Shown here: in pieces, positions 48,907-60,412 of the stretch
Layout: each line of letters begins with the position of its first letter
Position numbering within the stretch: the first letter of the stretch is position 1
Assembly: GCA_932294295.1 (NCBI GenBank)
Contig: OW028575.1
Coordinates: 17,116,058 to 17,180,057, forward strand
DNA from: Alitta virens
Taxonomy: Eukaryota > Annelida > Polychaeta > Phyllodocida > Nereididae
Length of the DNA: 64,000 nt
Reading direction: 5' to 3'
Program-made: the position numbers and the translations under genes
Notes under the pieces: model-generated
The model's input: the letters and a program-made list of their open reading frames with translations, nothing else
Told to the model about the DNA's origin: nothing
The model's database searches: none

Positions 48907-50020
48907 GTGTGTGTGTGAGTTATTGTTTAATGCCTCATCAGCACCTGAGTGGGCTATGTAGAGGCTCTGTAGGTTAAGATTGATTAACTATATTTGGTAG
49001 TAGAAACCAGAAGTATATAAAAAATCTATAATTGTCTGGGTTGGATATCTGGTAAAGAGATGTTGTAAGGTATTAGCTTGAAACAAAGGTCTTCTAAAGC
49101 GTTGTAAGTGGCTGCAATCTAATAAAATATGTTTGATTGTTAGGGGGCACCGACAACTCTGGCATACCGGTGCCGGTTCATTGACTAAAAGGTGTAAATG
49201 TGTAAGTCTTGAATGTCCTATGAGGCATCTGTGATATATTCCTTGATCTTTGCGAGTATTGAACCTACTAGGTATTTTATTTTGAATGCAAGGTAAGATT
49301 GAATGCAACTTGTTGTTATTACATTCATTCCATTGTCTTTGCCAGCAAGACATGATAAAAGATTTTATAGTCATTTTAAAATCAGTGTATGGAATGGTAA
49401 AATCAGTTATCTCTTTTGTAAGAGCCCTTTTTGCTGCCAGGTCTGCTTTTTCATTCCCTTCAATGCCAGCGTGTCCAGGAATCCAGCAGAATACTATGTC
49501 TTTGTATTCGTGAAGATAGAAATACTTAATAAGAACATCTAAGATCCCAGGGTTATCAAGTTGTCTATTTTGGATTGCTTGAAGAGCAGATTTGGAATCA
49601 GAACAGATAACATAACGATCTGATTCTGAGTCTTCGATGTTCTTTAAGGCAAGGTAAATAGCTGTTAATTCTGCAGTGTATATTGAGCAGTGGTCTGGAA
49701 GACGACATTCAGCTATAACGGTTTTATAAGAAGTGACTGCACAGCCTACTCGTCTTTCCATTTTTGAGCCATCTGTGTATAGAAATTTGTACGATTCGTA
49801 TTTAAACCTTATACTATAAAATAGGTTTTGATAGTCTACCGGATTGGTTTCGCTTTTCTTAAGCTCTGCCAAATCCAGTATAACTTTCGGGACTGGGAGA
49901 TTCCATGGCGGAATGGGTGGTGCTTCCGTCTCGGCAATGATTGTAGTATCAATTTTTGCAGCCTCAAGATAGAATTTCATGCGTAATCCCAGTGGTCGAA
50001 TGGCGTTTGAACGAGATTCA
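48907..50020 (-). mobile_element. LINE copy F
   Basis: Tail, 3' UTR, and ORF2 from about residue 890 to the stop at 48988. The frame from internal Met 898 is intact (330 codons), with the complete RNase H and CCHC. 5' break at plus-strand GAGATTCA against the (TG)n of copy G. Confidence 0.9.
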
Positions 50021-50113
50021 TGTGTGTGTGTGAGTTATTGTTTAACGCCTCATCAGCACCTGAGTGGGCTATGTAGAGGCTCTCTAGGTTAAGATTGATT
50101 AACTATATTTGGT
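50021..50113 (-). mobile_element. LINE copy G (3'-UTR-only unit, duplicate of E)
   Basis: Matches copy E at an offset of 1,207 bp, with the same break at ATATTTGGT. Confidence 0.85.
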
Positions 50114-51227
50114 GTGTGTGTGTGAGTTATTGTTTAATGCCTCATCAGCACCTGAGTGGGCTATGTAGAGGCTCTGTAGGTTAAGATTGATTAACTATAT
50201 TTGGTAGTAGAAACCAGAAGTATATAAAAAATCTATAATTGTCTGGGTTGGATATCTGGTAAAGAGATGTTGTAAGGTATTAGCTTGAAACAAAGGTCTT
50301 CTAAAGCGTTGTAAGTGGCTGCAATCTAATAAAATATGTTTGATTGTTAGGGGGCACCGACAACTCTGGCATACCGGTGCCGGTTCATTGACTAAAAGGT
50401 GTAAATGTGTAAGTCTTGAATGTCCTATGAGGCATCTGTGATATATTCCTTGATCTTTGCGAGTATTGAACCTACTAGGTATTTTATTTTGAATGCAAGG
50501 TAAGATTGAATGCAACTTGTTGTTATTACATTCATTCCATTGTCTTTGCCAGCAAGACATGATAAAAGATTTTATAGTCATTTTAAAATCAGTGTATGGA
50601 ATGGTAAAATCAGTTATCTCTATTGTAAGAGCCCTTTTTGCTGCCAGGTCTGCTTTTTCATTCCCTTCAATGCCAGCGTGTCCAGGAATCCAGCAGAATA
50701 CTATGTCTTTGTATTCGTGAAGATAGAAATACTTAATAAGAACATCTAAGATCCCAGGGTTATCAAGTTGTCTATTTTGGATTGCTTGAAGAGCAGATTT
50801 GGAATCAGAACAGATAACATAACGATCTGATTCTGAGTCTTCGATGTTCTTTAAGGCAAGGTAAATAGCTGTTAATTCTGCAGTGTATATTGAGCAGTGG
50901 TCTGGAAGACGACATTCAGCTATAACGGTTTTATAAGAAGTGACTGCACAGCCTACTCGTCTTTCCATTTTTGAGCCATCTGTGTATAGAAATTTGTACG
51001 ATTCGTATTTAAACCTTATACTATAAAATAGGTTTTGATAGTCTACCGGATTGGTTTCGCTTTTCTTAAGCTCTGCCAAATCCAGTATAACTTTCGGGAC
51101 TGGGAGATTCCATGGCGGAATGGGTGGTGCTTCCGTCTCGGCAATGATTGTAGTATCAATTTTTGCAGCCTCAAGATAGAATTTCATGCGTAATCCCAGT
51201 GGTCGAATGGCGTTTGAACGAGATTCA
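50114..51227 (-). mobile_element. LINE copy H (duplicate of F)
   Basis: Matches copy F at an offset of 1,207 bp. The encoded 330 residues are the same except for one Lys to Ile change in ALTKEI, from a single T to A difference near 50623. Confidence 0.9.
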
Positions 51228-53010
51228 TGTGTGTGTGTGAGTTATTGTTTAACGCCTCATCAGCACCTGAGTGGGCTATGTAGAGGCTCTCTAGGTTAAG
51301 ATTGATTATCTATATTTGGTAGTAGAAACCAGAAGCATATAAAAAATCAATAATTGTCTGGGTTGGATATCTAGTAAAGAGATGTTGTAAGGTAGTAGCT
51401 TGAAACAGAGGTCTTCTAATGCGTTGTAAGTGGATGCAATCTAATAAAATATGTTTGATTGTTAGGGGGCGCCGACAACTCTGGCATACCGGTGCCGGTT
51501 CATTGACTAAAAGGTGTAAATGTGTAAGTCTTGAATGTCCTATGAGGCATCTGTGATATATTCCTTGATCTTTGCGAGTATTGAACCTACTAGGTATTTT
51601 ATTTTGAATGCAAGGTAAGATTGAATGCAACTTGTTCTTATTACATTCATTCCATTGTCTTTGCCAGCAAGACATGATAAAAGATTTTATAGTCATTTTA
51701 AAATCAGTGTATGGAATGGTAAAATCAGTTATCTCTTTTGTAAGAGCCCTTTTTGCTGCCAGGTCTGCTTTTTCATTCCCTTCAATGCCAGCGTGTCCAG
51801 GAATCCAGCAGAATACTATGTCTTTGTATTCGTGAAGATAGAAATACTTAATCAGAACATCTAAGATCCCAGGGTTATCAAGTTGTTTATTTTGGATTGC
51901 TTGAAGAGCAGATTTGGAATCAGAACAGATAACATAACGATCTGATTCTGAGTCCTCGATGTTCTTTAAGGCAAGGTAAATAGCTGTTAATTCTGCAGTG
52001 TATATTGAGCAGTGGTCTGGAAGACGACATTCAGCTATAACGGTTTTATAAGAAGTGACTGCACAGCCTACTCGTCTTTCCATTTTTGAGCCATCTGTGT
52101 ATAGAAATTTGTACGATTCGTATTTAAACCTTATACTATAAAATAGGTTTTGATAGTCTACCGGATTGGTTTCGCTTTTCTTACGCTCTGCCAAATCCAG
52201 TATAACTTTCGGGACTGGGAGAATCCATGGCGGAATGGGTGGTACTTCCGTCTCGGCAATGATTGTAGTATCAATTTTTGCAGCCTCAAGATAGAATTTC
52301 ATGCGTAATCCCAGTGGTCGAATGGCGTTTGAACGAGATTCATAATGATGCATGTATTTTGGATGAAATATTACATCATATGTTGGATTTGTTGGAGTTG
52401 AAGCTACTTTTAGTATGTATTGCATGGATAACTTGATACGACGAAGGGAAAGTGGAGGTTCCCCTGCCAGTACATATAAGCTCTCTACAGGAGATGTACG
52501 AAAAGCTCTTAAGCTTAGTCGCAACCCTTGATGATGTACAGAATTCAGGCATTTTAGATAAGATGGTCTGGCGGAGCCATATACCACAGAACCATAATCA
52601 AGTCGAGAACGAGTAATTGCTCGATAGAGACGAAGGAGGACCGTTGTGTCCCCACCCCAATTATATTTGCTCACTACTTTAAGGAGGTTCATTGATTTCA
52701 GGCACTTTGCTTTCAGTGCTTTGATATGCGGAATGAAAGACAATTTGGAGTCAAAGAGTACACCCAAAAATTTTGTTTCATTCACCACTTTTATTTGACA
52801 GTTGTCAATTATTAGTGATGGATCTGGATGGTTTGATCGTAAGTAATAGAAAGGCAGACAAACTGTCTTCTGTTTAGAGAACTTGAAGCCATTTTCGAGT
52901 GACCATTTGTGAATCCTATTCAAATTTAATTGCAGTTGTCGTTCTATGGTTGGCATATATCTGGAACGATATGCAATGAGGAAATCGTCAACATATAGGG
53001 ACGACATGAG
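51228..53010 (-). mobile_element. LINE copy I
   Basis: Tail, 3' UTR and ORF2 from the YVDD box to the stop at 51310 (565 codons, intact). The 5' break (plus-strand GACATGAG) lies just upstream of the MSSLYVDD segment. GATTATC subfamily. Most of the fingers/palm of the reverse transcriptase is missing, so it cannot be autonomous. Confidence 0.9.
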
Positions 53011-54030
53011 TGTGTGTGTGTGTGTGAGTTATTGTTTAACGCCTCATCAGCACCTGAGTGGGCTATGTAGAGGCTCTCTAGGTTAAGATTGATTATCTAT
53101 ATTTGGTAGTAGAAACCAGAAGCATATAAAAAATCAATAATTGTCTGGGTTGGATATCTAGTAAAGAGATGTTGTAAGGTAGTAGCTTGAAACAGAGGTC
53201 TTCTAATGCGTTGTAAGTGGATGCAATCTAATAAAATATGTTTGATTGTTAGGGGGCGCCGACAACTCTGGCATACCGGTGCCGGTTCATTGACTAAAAG
53301 GTGTAAATGTGTAAGTCTTGAATGTCCTATGAGGCATCTGTGATATATTCCTTGATCTTTGCGAGTATTGAACCTACTCGGTATTTTATTTTGAATGCAA
53401 GGTAAGATTGAATGCAACTTGTTGTTATTACATTCATTCCATTGTCTTTGCCAGCAAGACATGATAAAAGATTTTATAGTCATTTTAAAATCAGTGTATG
53501 GAATGGTAAAATCAGTTATCTCTTTTGTAAGAGCCCTTTTTGCTGCCAGGTCTGCTTTTTCATTCCCTTCAATGCCAGCGTGTCCAGGAATCCAGCAGAA
53601 TACTATGTCTTTGTATTCGTGAAGATAGAAATACTTAATAAGAACATCTAAGATACCAGGGTTATCAAGTTGTTTATTTTGGATTGCTTGAAGAGCAGAT
53701 TTGGAATCAGAACAGATAACATAACGATCTGATTCTGAGTCCTCGATATTCTTTAAGGCAAGGTAAATAGCTGTTAATTCTGCAGTGTATATTGAGCAGT
53801 GGTCTGGAAGACGACATTCAGCTATAACGGTTTTATAAGAAGTGACAGCACAGCCTACTCGTCTTTCCATTTTTGAGCCATCTGTGTATAGAAATTTGTA
53901 CGATTCGTATTTAAACCTTATACTATAAAATAGGTTTTGATAGTCTACCGGATTGGTTTCGCTTTTCTTAAGCTCTGCCAAATCCAGTATAACTTTCGGG
54001 ACTGGGAAAATCCATGGCGGAATGGGTGGT
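53011..54030 (-). mobile_element. LINE copy J
   Basis: Tail, 3' UTR and ORF2 from about residue 920 to the stop at 53097, with RNase H and CCHC intact. 5' break at plus-strand GGGTGGT, joined to the (TG)n of copy K. GATTATC subfamily. Confidence 0.9.
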
Positions 54031-55096
54031 GTGTGTGTGTGTGAGTTATTGTTTAACGCCTCATCAGCACCTGAGTGGGCTATGTAGAGGCTCTCTAGGT
54101 TAAGATTGATTAACTATATTTGGTAGTAAAAACCAGAAGCATATAAAAAATCTATAATTGTCTGGGTTGGATATCTGGTAAAGAGATGTTGTAAGGTATT
54201 AGCTTGAAACAAAGGTCTTCTAAAGCGTTGTAAGTGGCTGCAATCTAATAAAATATGTTTGATTGTTAGGGGGCACCGACAACTCTGGCATACCGGTGCC
54301 GGTTCATTGACTAAAAGGTGTAAATGTGTAAGTCTTGAATGTCCTATGAGGCATCTGTGATATATTCCTTGATCTTTGCGAGTATTGAACCTACTAGGTA
54401 TTTTATTTTGAATGCAAGGTAAGATTGAATGCAACTTGTTGTTATTACATTCATTCCATTGTCTTTGCCAGCAAGACATGATAAAAGATTTTATAGTCAT
54501 TTTAAAATCAGTGTATGGAATGGTAAAATCAGTTATCTCTTTTGTAAGAGCCCTTTTTGCTGCCAGGTCTGCTTTTTCATTCCCTTCAATGCCAGCGTGT
54601 CCAGGAATCCAGCAGAATACTATGTCTTTGTATTCGTGAAGATAGAAATACTTAATCAGAACATCTAAGATCCCAGGGTTATCAAGTTGTTTATTTTGGA
54701 TTGCTTGAAGAGCAGATTTTGAATCAGAACAGATAACATAACGATCTGATTCTGAGTCCTCGATGTTCTTTAAGGCAAGGTAAATAGCTGTTAATTCTGC
54801 AGTGTATATTGAGCAGTGGTCTGGAAGACGACATTCAGCTATAACGGTTTTATAAGAAGTGACTGCACAGCCTACTCGTCTTTCCATTTTTGAGCCATCT
54901 GTGTATAGAAATTTGTACGATTCGTATTTAAACCTTATACTATAAAATAGGTTTTGATAGTCTACCGGATTGGTTTCGCTTTTCTTAAGCTCTGCCAAAT
55001 CCAGGATAACTTTCGGGACTGGGAGAATCCATGGCGGAATGGGTGGTACTTCCGTCTCGGCAATGATTGTAGTATCAATTTTTGCAGCCTCAAGAT
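54031..55096 (-). mobile_element. LINE copy K
   Basis: Tail, 3' UTR and ORF2 from about residue 902 to the stop at 54114. 5' break at plus-strand CCTCAAGAT. GATTAAC subfamily, lying between GATTATC copies. Confidence 0.9.
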
Positions 55097-55188
55097 GTGT
55101 GTGTGTGAGTTATTGTTTAACGCCTCATCAGCACCTGAGTGGGCTATGTAGAGGCTCTCTAGGTTAAGATTGATTATCTATATTTGGT
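55097..55188 (-). mobile_element. LINE copy L (3'-UTR-only unit)
   Basis: Same layout and same break point (ATATTTGGT) as copies E and G, but of the GATTATC subfamily, so it arose independently. Confidence 0.85.
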
Positions 55189-58100
55189 GTGTGTGTGTGT
55201 GAGTTATTGTTTAACGCCTCATCAGCACCTGAGTGGGCTATGTAGAGGCTCTCTAGGTTAAGATTGATTATCTATATTTGGTAGTAGAAACCAGAAGCAT
55301 ATAAAAAATCAATAATTGTCTGGGTTGGATATCTAGTAAAGAGATGTTGTAAGGTAGTAGCTTGAAACAGAGGTCTTCTAATGCGTTGTAAGTGGATGCA
55401 ATCTAATAAAATATGTTTGATTGTTAGGGGGCGCCGACAACTCTGGCATACCGGTGCCGGTTCATTGACTAAAAGGTGTAAATGTGTAAGTCTTGAATGT
55501 CCTATGAGGCATCTGTGATATATTCCTTGATCTTTGCGAGTATTGAACCTACTCGGTATTTTATTTTGAATGCAAGGTAAGATTGAATGCAACTTGTTGT
55601 TATTACATTCATTCCATTGTCTTTGCCAGCAAGACATGATAAAAGATTTTATAGTCATTTTAAAATCAGTGTATGGAATGGTAAAATCAGTTATCTCTTT
55701 TGTAAGAGCCCTTTTTGCTGCCAGGTCTGCTTTTTCATTCCCTTCAATGCCAGCGTGTCCAGGAATCCAGCAGAATACTATGTCTTTGTATTCGTGAAGA
55801 TAGAAATACTTAATAAGAACATCTAAGATCCCAGGGTTATCAAGTTGTTTATTTTGGATTGCTTGAAGAGCAGATTTGGAATCAGAACAGATAACATAAC
55901 GATCTGATTCTGAGTCCTCGATGTTCTTTAAGGCAAGGTAAATAGCTGTTAATTCTGCAGTGTATATTGAGCAGTGGTCTGGAAGACGACATTCAGCTAT
56001 AACGGTTTTATAAGAAGTGACTGCACAGCCTATTCGTCTTTCCATTTTTGAGCCATCTGTGTATAGAAATTTGTACGATTCGTATTTAAACCTTATACTA
56101 TAAAATAGGTTTTGATAGTCTACTGGATTGGTTTCGCTTTTCTTAAGCTCTGCCAAATCCAGTATAACTTTCGGGACTGGGAGAATCCATGGCGGAATGG
56201 GTGGTACTTCCGTCTCGGCAATGATTGTAGTATCAATTTTTGCAGCCTCAAGATAGAATTTCATGCGTAATCCCAGTGGTCGAATGGCGTTTGAACGAGA
56301 TTCATAATGATGCATGTATTTTGGATGAAATATTACATCATATGTTGGATTTGTTTGAGTTGAAGCTACTTTTAGTATGTATTGCATGGATAACTTGATA
56401 CGACGAAGGGAAAGTGGAGGTTCCCCTGCCAGTACATATAAGCTCTCTACAGGAGATGTACGAAAAGCTCTTAAGCTTAGTCGCAACCCTTGATGATGTA
56501 CAGAATTCAGGCATTTTAGATAAGATGGTCTGGCGGAGCCATATACCACAGAACCATAATCAAGTCGAGAACGAGTAATTGCTCGATAGAGACGAAGGAG
56601 GACCGTTGTGTCCCCACCCCAATTATATTTGCTCACTACTTTAAGGAGGTTCATTGATTTCAGGCACTTTGCTTTCAGTGCTTTGATATGCGGAATGAAA
56701 GACAATTTGGAGTCAAAGAGTACACCCAAAAATTTTGTTTCATTCACCACTTTTATTTGACAGTTGTCAATTATTAGTGATGGATCTGGATGGTTTGATC
56801 GTAAATAATAGAAAGGCAGACAAACTGTCTTCTGTTTAGAGAACTTGAAGCCATTTTCGAGTGACCATTTGTGAATCCTATTCAAATTTAATTGCAGTTG
56901 TCGTTCTATGGTTGGCATATATCTGGAACGATATGCAATGAGGAAATCGTCAACATATAGGGACGACATGAGATTTTCTGAGATGGAATTTACTATACTG
57001 TTGATTTTGACGTTAAAGAGGGTGGGCGAGAGAATACTACCCTGAGGGACTCCATTCTCCTGAGAGTAGGGGCTTGACATCGTTGATCCCACTCGGACCT
57101 TAAAGAAGCGATCCTGTAGGAAGGATCCGATGAAAACTGGAAGGCGACCTCGAAGCCCTAAGTCGTGGAGATCTTTCATTATTCCATATTTCCATGTAGT
57201 GTCATAAGCTTTTTCTAGGTCAAAGAATATGGCTACTACGTGTTCTCTGTTAATGAAAGCATCTCTAACATAAGTTTCCAGTCTGACTAAATGATCTAAT
57301 GTGCTCCTGTGACGGCGAAATCCAGATTGGAACTCTGTAATAAGCTGGTTCGACTCCAGGAACCAAACCAGTCTATCAGTAACAATTCGCTCCATTGTCT
57401 TACATAGACAACTGGTTAAGGCTATTGGTCGATAATTCATAGGATCACTATGATCCTTCCCCGGCTTGGGAATTGGGATGACCGTGGCTTGTTTCCACAG
57501 GGATGGAAGACATCCCTTCTCCCAAATTTGATTAAAGATATACAGTAATGTTTTTAAAGAGGATTGAGGTAGGTGTTTTAAGATTTGATAATGTATATTA
57601 TCAGGGCCTGTTGCAGAGTCAGTCGCTTTTAAGATGGCCTTCTGAAGTTCTTCTAAGGTGATGTAGGAGTTATAATCTTCGCTGTTATCAGACTGTATAT
57701 TTAGGGTTAATCTCTCAGCTTGAGCCTTATAACATTGAAATTCTCTCGTATAGTTCTCCGATGAGGAGTTGTATGCAAACTGTTCTCCTAACCCGTTTGA
57801 TATTTGTTCTGGTGAGGAGAGATGTTCTCCATTCACTTCTAGAATGCTTACATGCGAAGCTAGGTTCTTTCCTTCAATCTTCTTAATCATTTTCCAGACT
57901 TTATTGCTAGGAGTTCTTTCAGTGAGTCTGGAGACATAGTCTCTCCAGCAACTACGTTTTTTTTGCCTGACAATTCTACGCGCTTTGGCTTTCAGGCACT
58001 TAAAATTATTCAGATTGTTGATGGTCGGCTGTGATTTAAAAATTCTGAGGGCTTTCTTACGGTTTTTAATAGCTTCTCTTACTTCGTCATCAAACCAAGG

Positions 58101-60412
58101 TCTTGCACTACGTTTAGAATTATTTTTTGTCATCGGTATTGTTTTATTGGCTATATCAGTAATATCATCAGTAAAATCTTCAACGAGATTATTACAATTC
58201 CTATAATGAGACATAGTAATTGTTTCTAAGCAGTGCTTTTCGAAGGAGGTCCAATCCGCTTTATGCAACTTCCATCGGAGTTGACCCACTTCTCTTGTAC
58301 CTTCTACGTTTTGTAGGACAATAGGAAAGTGATCACTGCCGTGAGTGTCCTCTAATACTCTCCATTCAAATTCCAGAAATAACGCTGGATCACATATACT
58401 AAGGTCTATCGCTGAAAATGTTCCATGACCTGGGTGAAGATATGTAGGTGAACCATCATTGAACAAGCAAAGGGTGTGGTAATTGAGAAAATCTTCAATG
58501 GTTTTTCCTTTGTTGTTGTGGGAAGTGCTTCCCCACAATTGGTTATGGCTGTTAAAATCTCCTAGGATAAGACGCGGTTCAGGAAGTTGATTGTAAAGGT
58601 TATGCAAATCACTGGCTGTAAGGTGAAAGGGTGGAGGAATATATATGGAACATATGGTGAATGTTTTATTCAGGTTCAGACGAACTGCTGTAGCCTGAAG
58701 GTTAGTGTTAAGAGCAATATGGGTATGAATGATGCCATTTTTAACTAAAATTGATGAGCCACCAGTGGCTCTATCGTGGGCAATATTGCCATATGTATTA
58801 TACATATGATAGTTTCTCAGTTTAAAACTATTTGGAGGTTTCAGAAATGTTTCCTGTAGACAGAAAACACTAGGGTTTAAGTCTTGGACCATGCAACCTA
58901 TTTCATCGAAGTTGGCTCTGAAACCTCGACAGTTCCACTGAATGATACTGTCCATGAATTAGTTAAAAGAGTTTAATATTATCATAGTAAAATCTGTAGT
59001 GCATGGTATGAATTTGTATGAATATTCACTTTTTCTTCAAAGTCGCTGCCTCTTTTGGTGTTAAGATCTTTTTGAGGGCCCCACCATGCTTAGATGGTGG
59101 TGTTATGAAGCTCAGTGCACTAGATTTTTCTAGTGTTTTTCTGATGAGGGGGGGTCTTTTGGGAACAATTGATCTTTTATCAATTGCCCCCTCCCGTTGA
59201 GGCCTAGGGATGGTGGTAGTCCCTGCCTCCTCTTCCATCGGCTGGTGTATCTCTTCCGACTCAACGCCGGAAGGTGCACCCTGTGAGGGTACACTAAGTT
59301 GTGACGCACTAACCGATGGAGCTACAAGATGTCCTTTTCCGACATCTATAGCATGCTGCTTTATTCTTGCGAGGTGATCGTCTGCCTGTGAAGTCTTAGA
59401 TTCAGGTTTATGTTTCTGCAAGCTTTGCCCTGCCTTGGAATAATTATAATTAGGATCTAGGTCAATCCTTCGCCTGGGCGATGATCTGGGTGAAGGAGAT
59501 CTAGGTCCAGCCATCTGAGACAGGACTGAGGCATAGCTTGCCCCAGCAGCCTGTTCAGCTATACGGCGTGCTTGGGGAAAGGAGATATCCTTGGTGGTCT
59601 TTAACTTCAGGATCTCTTTCTCTAGCTGCCATTTGGGACAGCCACGGTGATAGGCTGGCCCATCACCTCCACAATTAACACAATATGACTGTTTCTGACA
59701 TGGTGAGTCACGGGAATGAACGTGTTCCCGTGACCCACAATTGGCGCAGGTTGCTTTGGCGCGGCAGGAGCCGCTAAAATGGCCAAATCGCTGGCAATTA
59801 TAACATCGTTTTGGGTTCGGGATGTAGGGACGTACCCTACACCACTCGAACCCTATGCTGACCCTATCAGGCAACACTGTGCCATCAAAGGTCAGAGTCA
59901 GTAGCTGTCGTGAATATCTGGGGGGCTGGCGGTGAATGTGGATGACATTGTAGTCATTCAGCCAGTCCCTCAGTTCGTCATCGGAGCAGAGACTGCTCTC
60001 ATGAGATGTCACAACCCCCTTGCAAGAGTTGAAGAACCGATGGGGCTCCACCTTTACAGGGGTACCCGCAAAGGCCCTCAGCTCCAGCAATTTTAACGAT
60101 TGGTCCTTGTGGGCAACCTGCACCAGCAAGGATGAACTCCTGAGCCTTCTCGTATTTTCAACGAAACCAATACTTTCTTTCAACGTTCGACAAATTGTTA
60201 TGGCTGAGAGACGGGAAAACCCATCGTCACTGCCAGTAACAACAAGAAACTTAGGCCATGGCGTAGATATAACATCATAAGTTGTACTTGGATTGGCATC
60301 ATCTGTAGATGAGCGGAAACGTTTACTTTGTCTGGAACCAGTAGCCAATTTTTCGACCTCAGCCTGGTTTACCGCTGAGGGACGCGCACCTTGTTCACCC
60401 GGGGGACGTGCG
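55189..60412 (-). mobile_element. LINE copy M, nearly full length (ORF1 + ORF2)
   Basis: About 5.2 kb: (AC)n tail, roughly 80-bp 3' UTR, complete ORF2, a 70-bp gap, and ORF1 lacking only its start. The domain order (zinc-knuckle ORF1; apurinic-type endonuclease, RT, RNase H, CCHC in ORF2) places it in the I group, probably I/Nimb. The 5' end is joined without any tail to the 3' end of copy N at about 60412. Confidence 0.93.
55272..58955 (-). CDS. LINE M ORF2: endonuclease-reverse transcriptase-RNase H
   Basis: Intact 1,227-residue polyprotein of a non-LTR retrotransposon; it nicks the target and reverse-transcribes the element RNA there. Endonuclease at about 1-215: QWNCRG with Asn8, QET with Glu35, LGDFNSHN with Asp133, SAIDLS at 181-186 and GSDHF with His209. 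Reverse transcriptase at about 480-760: IPIPKPGKD, NYRPIALTS, FFDLEKAYD with Asp579, GVPQGSILSP and the catalytic YVDD at 667-670, which replaces the commoner FADD. RNase H at about 960-1085: Asp967, Glu1001, Asp1025, Asp1077 all present. C-terminal zinc finger CX2CX7HX4C at 1170-1186. All catalytic residues I can identify are intact, so the enzyme could be active. Confidence 0.95.
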   Translation of the reverse strand: MDSIIQWNCRGFRANFDEIGCMVQDLNPSVFCLQETFLKPPNSFKLRNYHMYNTYGNIAHDRATGGSSILVKNGIIHTHIALNTNLQATAVRLNLNKTFTICSIYIPPPFHLTASDLHNLYNQLPEPRLILGDFNSHNQLWGSTSHNNKGKTIEDFLNYHTLCLFNDGSPTYLHPGHGTFSAIDLSICDPALFLEFEWRVLEDTHGSDHFPIVLQNVEGTREVGQLRWKLHKADWTSFEKHCLETITMSHYRNCNNLVEDFTDDITDIANKTIPMTKNNSKRSARPWFDDEVREAIKNRKKALRIFKSQPTINNLNNFKCLKAKARRIVRQKKRSCWRDYVSRLTERTPSNKVWKMIKKIEGKNLASHVSILEVNGEHLSSPEQISNGLGEQFAYNSSSENYTREFQCYKAQAERLTLNIQSDNSEDYNSYITLEELQKAILKATDSATGPDNIHYQILKHLPQSSLKTLLYIFNQIWEKGCLPSLWKQATVIPIPKPGKDHSDPMNYRPIALTSCLCKTMERIVTDRLVWFLESNQLITEFQSGFRRHRSTLDHLVRLETYVRDAFINREHVVAIFFDLEKAYDTTWKYGIMKDLHDLGLRGRLPVFIGSFLQDRFFKVRVGSTMSSPYSQENGVPQGSILSPTLFNVKINSIVNSISENLMSSLYVDDFLIAYRSRYMPTIERQLQLNLNRIHKWSLENGFKFSKQKTVCLPFYYLRSNHPDPSLIIDNCQIKVVNETKFLGVLFDSKLSFIPHIKALKAKCLKSMNLLKVVSKYNWGGDTTVLLRLYRAITRSRLDYGSVVYGSARPSYLKCLNSVHHQGLRLSLRAFRTSPVESLYVLAGEPPLSLRRIKLSMQYILKVASTQTNPTYDVIFHPKYMHHYESRSNAIRPLGLRMKFYLEAAKIDTTIIAETEVPPIPPWILPVPKVILDLAELKKSETNPVDYQNLFYSIRFKYESYKFLYTDGSKMERRIGCAVTSYKTVIAECRLPDHCSIYTAELTAIYLALKNIEDSESDRYVICSDSKSALQAIQNKQLDNPGILDVLIKYFYLHEYKDIVFCWIPGHAGIEGNEKADLAAKRALTKEITDFTIPYTDFKMTIKSFIMSCWQRQWNECNNNKLHSILPCIQNKIPSRFNTRKDQGIYHRCLIGHSRLTHLHLLVNEPAPVCQSCRRPLTIKHILLDCIHLQRIRRPLFQATTLQHLFTRYPTQTIIDFLYASGFYYQI

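Noticed and set aside
48809..55188. CRISPR-like array of regularly repeated 90-bp units
   Set aside because: The repeats are LINE 3' UTRs of very unequal spacing, with (AC)n tails and coding sequence between them, in an animal genome.
55200..55240. CTGATGAG in the LINE 3' UTR as a hammerhead ribozyme core
   Set aside because: The downstream GAAA and a helix II hairpin are missing (the sequence continues GGCGTTAAAC), so the core cannot form.
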